Positions 5,919 to 6,756 of a stretch of DNA of 6,756 nucleotides are shown in pieces (the stretch's first letter is position 1; the number at the start of each line of letters is the position of its first letter). Position numbers and translations under genes: made by a program. Source of the stretch: an uncultured Clostridia bacterium (GTDB lineage Bacteria; Bacillota; Clostridia; Lachnospirales; Lachnospiraceae); the NCBI GenBank assembly GCA_946405675.1, contig CAMJIC010000135.1, positions 1-6,756 on the forward strand. Reading direction: 5' to 3'. The notes below the pieces were generated by a model. That model worked only from the letters and a program-made list of their open reading frames with translations. It did no database searches and was not told the DNA's origin.

Positions 5919-6548
5919 TTACAGCTTTGTATCATCTGCTGCATGGGAATGTGCGGCTTCAATCCCACCGTAAACAACAAACGCTTTCAGTCTCTGGTGC
6001 ATATCGGTGGAATCTGTCGCGTCATTGCCCCATAACAGCCAGGGGAGCACGTCCTGGTAAAAATGGCCGACAGGATCCTTGCGTGAATCAACATAGTTGT
6101 AGGTCCCATAGTCTTCAGAAGCTGTAACGATATGGCCGGACTGATCGAATATCACTTCTGAATGCCCATCCGGGGAGACATATTTTCTATTTGATCTGTC
6201 CGGAGATGTAAACTGGTGACAGGCGGCTCCGACACTTGTGTCCCAGCCGGATGCTGCGGCAATTTCCGGAGACTGCGGCAAACTGCTCACGGGCATAAGA
6301 AGATTCCTTCCATAATGAGACTCTTTAGATGGGATCTCATGCGCTCTTCGAATGAGTCCTAATCTTGACTCATCCTGTTTTCGATCCGGGAAGATCTCAT
6401 TGATCAGGAAACGGATGTTCCTTTCCACCCGCATATTGCCGGGATGAGCCAGTGCGATCTCTTCTTTGAGAAGCCGTAATTCTACTTTCAGTCTGTGAAG
6501 CTCAGTAAGCAGGTCTTTCTCGTTGATACTTTGAAATGAATTCTTCAT
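5919..6548 (-). CDS. Uncharacterised 209-residue protein with a GTYNY...DVLPWLLWGN domain
   Basis: Starts at ATG (complement of 6546-6548), with GGGAG at the right distance and a strong promoter upstream, so it is very likely expressed. Residues 9-34 (EKDLLTELHRLKVELRLLKE and on) are heptad-like and charged, probably a short coiled coil or long helix. Residues about 37-75 are basic. Residues 76-115 are low in regular patterns and hold Cys110. From about 123 a compact domain follows: YVSPDGHSEVIFDQSGHIVT (a beta-hairpin with two Asp-x-x-Gly turns), DYGTYNYVDSRKDPVGHF (148-163), DVLPWLLWGN (166-175), and a tail with several His. No signal peptide, membrane segment or DNA-binding motif is seen. 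The GTYNY/HF/DVLPWLLWGN arrangement reminds me of small C-terminal domains in bacterial secreted or polymorphic-toxin-like proteins, but I cannot name the family and this is a weak association. No immunity-like partner is adjacent. Function unknown. Confidence 0.8.
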   Translation of the reverse strand: MKNSFQSINEKDLLTELHRLKVELRLLKEEIALAHPGNMRVERNIRFLINEIFPDRKQDESRLGLIRRAHEIPSKESHYGRNLLMPVSSLPQSPEIAAASGWDTSVGAACHQFTSPDRSNRKYVSPDGHSEVIFDQSGHIVTASEDYGTYNYVDSRKDPVGHFYQDVLPWLLWGNDATDSTDMHQRLKAFVVYGGIEAAHSHAADDTKL

Positions 6549-6556
6549 GTCTATAT

Positions 6557-6561
6557 CTCCC
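6557..6561 (-). promoter_or_regulatory. Ribosome binding site of the minus-strand gene
   Basis: Read on the minus strand, GGGAG stands 8 bases before the ATG whose complement is 6546-6548. This supports the chosen start. Confidence 0.8.
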
Positions 6562-6618
6562 GCAATAATTGTAATATTGTCTGATCATGTAAAAACATCT
6601 GTTTTCATTGTTTGTACG

Positions 6619-6647
6619 ATTATACGCCAGAGGGGCATTTATGTCCA
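6619..6647 (-). promoter_or_regulatory. Near-consensus sigma-A promoter of the minus-strand gene
   Basis: On the minus strand TGGACA (6642-6647, five of six bases of the -35 consensus) is followed by a 17-base spacer and a perfect TATAAT (6619-6624). Transcription would begin near 6612, giving an untranslated leader of about 60 bases before the ATG. The leader is AT-rich and holds only short stems. No operator is identified. Confidence 0.85.
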
Positions 6648-6666
6648 TTTGGCGATTGCCCCGATC

Positions 6667-6684
6667 CAGACGTTGAAGCGTCTG
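6667..6684. other. Short perfect hairpin upstream of the minus-strand promoter
   Basis: CAGACG (6667-6672) and CGTCTG (6679-6684) form a perfect six-base-pair stem with a six-base loop. It lies about 20 bases upstream of the -35 box. It could be an operator-like dyad or the end of a transcript. On the plus strand it is followed by ATAAAA rather than a T-run, so it is not a convincing terminator in that direction. Confidence 0.35.
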
Positions 6685-6696
6685 ATAAAACATCAG

Positions 6697-6751
6697 CAAC
6701 GAGCCGTTACAAGAAACACTCTGGCCAGGGTGTTACTTGTAACAACGAGCC
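6697..6751 (-). repeat. Palindromic element, copy A' (6706-6743), flanked by direct repeats
   Basis: The element is a 38-base near-perfect palindrome: GTTACAAG (6706-6713) against CTTGTAAC (6736-6743), one A-A mismatch, then AACAC against GTGTT, around the self-complementary TGGCCA. On the minus strand it starts GTTACAAGTAACACCC, matching 14 of 16 bases of copy A. It is bordered by AACGAGCC at 6698-6705 and again at 6744-6751 (nine bases, CAACGAGCC, if the terminal C is shared). This is the pattern expected of a target-site duplication. The region runs to the window edge, so a longer array cannot be excluded. Confidence 0.7.
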
Positions 6752-6756
6752 AAAAG

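Noticed and set aside
5825..6127. Plus-strand open frame of 100 codons
   Set aside because: It starts inside a hairpin and overlaps the convergent minus-strand gene, which has its own promoter and ribosome binding site. The translation is Ser/His/Arg-rich and unstructured.
6502..6699. Minus-strand open frame of 65 codons over the promoter region
   Set aside because: It covers the -35/-10 boxes and leader of the 209-residue gene and overlaps its start in another frame; no ribosome binding site.
6697..6751. Possible CRISPR repeats (CAACGAGCC twice)
   Set aside because: The repeats are only 9 bases and the spacer between them is itself a palindrome related to another locus, which fits an inserted element rather than a repeat-spacer array.

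Overview
The window looks like chromosomal DNA of an anaerobic Firmicute of class Clostridia, most likely Lachnospiraceae (gut or rumen). The reasons are purine-rich AGGAG/GGGAG ribosome binding sites, a moderate GC content, a DUF1846 (UPF0371) protein, a condensation-fold acyltransferase of a type common in Clostridia, a zinc-binding-protein fragment with Lachnospiraceae-like wording, and a GH5 endoglucanase close to the Bacillus/Clostridium type. The family assignment rests on recognition of protein sequence, not on a search.

Layout, left to right. 1-828 (+) is the C-terminal part of a DUF1846 protein that enters from the left edge. 966-2912 (+) is a 648-residue protein with a long helical N-terminal region and a C-terminal divergent HD-GYP-type phosphohydrolase domain. 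3043-4314 (+) is a 423-residue member of the condensation-domain/acetyltransferase fold whose active-site motif keeps the His but not the Asp. 4362-4745 (+) is a remnant of a ZnuA-like metal-binding lipoprotein gene. It lacks an internal segment near the N-terminus and its whole second half, and its 3' end runs into a 52-bp imperfect palindrome. 4787-5782 (+) is an exported GH5 subfamily-2-like endoglucanase without a carbohydrate-binding module. 5919-6548 (-) is an uncharacterised 209-residue protein that converges on the cellulase and has a near-consensus sigma-A promoter.

The genes do not form an obvious pathway. The + strand genes are separated by gaps of about 130 bases or by the pseudogene, and each has its own ribosome binding site. 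This reads as an accessory patchwork rather than one operon. The only clear cellular roles are extracellular beta-glucan hydrolysis (cellulase) and probable cyclic-nucleotide or other phosphoester hydrolysis (HD-GYP-like protein).

The most unusual signal is non-coding: small palindromic elements. One family (GTnACAAGTnACACCC at one end, CTTGTAAC at the other) occurs at 4695-4746, exactly where zinc-protein similarity stops, and in inverted orientation at 6706-6743, where it is flanked by 8-9 bp direct repeats that look like a target-site duplication. A second repeat (CGTAACTGTTCAGAAC) occurs three times between the two convergent genes and directly follows both stop codons.
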